NCBI GenBank assembly: GCA_028288545.1
Contig: JAQBNQ010000614.1
Coordinates: 1 to 7,924 of the forward strand
Reading direction: 5' to 3'
Source: Bacteroidota bacterium
GTDB taxonomy: Bacteria > Bacteroidota > Bacteroidia > Chitinophagales > LD1
Length of the DNA stretch: 7,924 bases
Of this stretch, positions 6,708 through 7,924 are shown piece by piece (the stretch's first letter is position 1; each line of letters opens with the position of its first letter). The notes below the pieces were generated by a model. That model was not told where the DNA came from and searched no databases. It worked only from the letters and a program-made list of their open reading frames with translations. The position numbers and the translations under genes were made by a program.

Positions 6708-7924
6708 ATGAAAAATTTTATACTTCCTTCTTTCAAGACTTCTCTTTCAAAGTATACACCTATGGACAAAAGAACATTTACACTAAGCGGTAAGATATTT
6801 TTTATTGCCGTTGCAATTCTGGCATTGAGTTTCAATGCACAGGTTGGAAAAGCGCAAACTGCAAATGCATTACCTGCAGCAACGGCGGCTAATTCCGGTT
6901 TGAGCAAAACTCAGCTAAAGGAAACGCTGAAAAAATCACTTAACACTATCTCCTTTAAAGAGAACAAGGGACAGTGGGCCAGCGATGTTATCTCCATAGG
7001 TCATACTAATATCGGGGATATGATGGTTAAGCGCGACCAGATATTTTTCCTATCGGAGAACCGGACAGAAGCAATGGAAGCAGAACTGGATAAAACACCT
7101 GAAAAAGAAGGTGAACCGGAAAACGAGGTAAGGGGTTGCCAAAAATGGGGCCTTTTCTTTGAAGGATACAATCCTGGCTTTACAACAACTAAAAGTAATG
7201 AGCAGGTTACAAGGTATAACTACTTTTTGGATGACAAGTCAAAATGGGCGTCAGACGTTGCTTCATTTGGTGAATTGACATTGCAGAATATATATAATGG
7301 TATTGATCTTCGTTTATATAGCCAGAAAGATCACCACATTGAATTTGACTGGATTGTTAATGCCGGTGTTGATTACCATAATATTAAGATGCGCTTTAAA
7401 GGTTTGGAAGGCTTAAGTGTTGATGAAAAGGGGAATCTATCGGCCAAAATGCATTTTGACGATGTGAAATTTGATATCCCGGAAGCTTACCAAATAATTG
7501 ATGGAAAAAAAGTTGCCGTTAAAATCACTTTTAAAGTAAATGGTAATGTCGCTTCTTTTGAGGCTCAGAGCAAAATAGATAATCGTTATGCACTGATCAT
7601 TGACCCTAGTTTGAAATGGGGAGCATGGTTTGATGATAATAGTACAACTTTTGATGAATATTTATTTGCCGTTGATCATGATGACCAGGGTAACGTTTAT
7701 TGCGGTGGCGCTATTAACATGCAGATATCGCATGGCTATACCACTTTTGCATATGGTTACGATTCTACTTATGCCGATCCATCAACACAAAGTAACGGAT
7801 CGAACAGAGATGGTATTCTTTATAAAATAAAATTCGATGGATCTGATCTGTTAAAAGTAAACTATTATGGTGGTAACAGCCAGGATGACGTTTACGTAAT
7901 TGGACTATCGCCCGATAAAACCGT
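6708..7924 (+). CDS. Large exported DUF7948/SBBP beta-propeller-type protein, 3' end outside the window
   Basis: An uninterrupted frame runs from the ATG at 6708 to the right edge (405 codons plus two bases). The region around residues 29-50 (KIFFIAVAILALSFNAQVGKAQ) is a Sec signal peptide core with likely cleavage after an Ala-Gln near residue 50. An in-frame ATG at 6762 would give a more usual short n-region (MDKRTFTLSGK); the 6708 start has a weak AAGG four bases before it, so either is possible. Residues about 82-300 match the DUF7948 domain I know from Bacteroidota cell-surface proteins: FKENKGQW, a Tyr-Asn-Tyr-Phe strand with SKWASDV, YNGIDLRLYSQ, HHIEFDWIVNAG and ALIIDPSLKW. From about 310 the SBBP-type propeller repeat begins (DDQGNVYCGG, DGILYKIKFDGSDLLKVNYYGG, SQDDVYVIGL). 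Relatives continue with more repeats, often PKD or Ig-like domains, and a C-terminal type IX sorting signal, which cannot be seen here. The likely location is the cell surface or outside; the function is unknown. Confidence 0.9.
   Translation, partial: MKNFILPSFKTSLSKYTPMDKRTFTLSGKIFFIAVAILALSFNAQVGKAQTANALPAATAANSGLSKTQLKETLKKSLNTISFKENKGQWASDVISIGHTNIGDMMVKRDQIFFLSENRTEAMEAELDKTPEKEGEPENEVRGCQKWGLFFEGYNPGFTTTKSNEQVTRYNYFLDDKSKWASDVASFGELTLQNIYNGIDLRLYSQKDHHIEFDWIVNAGVDYHNIKMRFKGLEGLSVDEKGNLSAKMHFDDVKFDIPEAYQIIDGKKVAVKITFKVNGNVASFEAQSKIDNRYALIIDPSLKWGAWFDDNSTTFDEYLFAVDHDDQGNVYCGGAINMQISHGYTTFAYGYDSTYADPSTQSNGSNRDGILYKIKFDGSDLLKVNYYGGNSQDDVYVIGLSPDKT

Overview
The window looks like a chromosomal segment from a Bacteroidota bacterium, probably Sphingobacteriia or Chitinophagia. 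This rests on the AT-rich base composition, a -7 promoter element of the TAnnTTTG type, weak or missing Shine-Dalgarno sites, small lipoproteins with a Bacteroidota look, and the start of a large secreted DUF7948/SBBP-type protein of the kind usually exported by the type IX system. Genus cannot be resolved from sequence alone. I see no transposase, phage gene, CRISPR array, tRNA or rRNA.

Left part (1-2510). A membrane protein enters from the left edge on the + strand. Its reading frame is open to base 2, so the gene begins outside the window. Its N-terminal part resembles a bacterial PH-like domain, followed by about five membrane segments and a soluble C-terminal domain. Next, on the - strand, is a single-pass membrane protein with a long coiled coil and a beta-rich C-terminal domain, ending at a clear intrinsic terminator. 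A possible 42-residue single-pass membrane protein (+ strand, 2273-2401) faces the end of the next - strand unit, with a hairpin terminator between the two.

Middle part (2510-5752), all on the - strand. Read in the direction of transcription, this holds an acyl-CoA dehydrogenase of the ACAD10/11 type, a phosphotransferase of the APH/ACAD10-11 kinase type, a small coiled-coil lipoprotein, and a 69-codon conserved-looking gene carrying a one-base frameshift in a CCCC run. The dehydrogenase-kinase pair is the two-gene version of the domain pair fused in human ACAD10/ACAD11, and of the kinase and dehydrogenase in the bacterial levulinate (lva) pathway. The best inference is use of 4-hydroxyacyl-CoAs by phosphorylation and isomerisation toward beta-oxidation.

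Right part (5753-7924), + strand. An OsmC peroxidase is transcribed divergently from the dehydrogenase. After it comes a 437-base gap that is not empty. It has a -7 promoter element embedded in a perfect 8-bp inverted repeat, about 240 bases of structured, GT-rich sequence, and a very strong intrinsic terminator. The terminator ends about 20 bases before the first start codon of a large exported protein, whose open frame runs from 6708 off the right edge. This promoter-leader-terminator-gene layout suggests either an attenuated leader or a separate small RNA, and is the most interesting part of the window.
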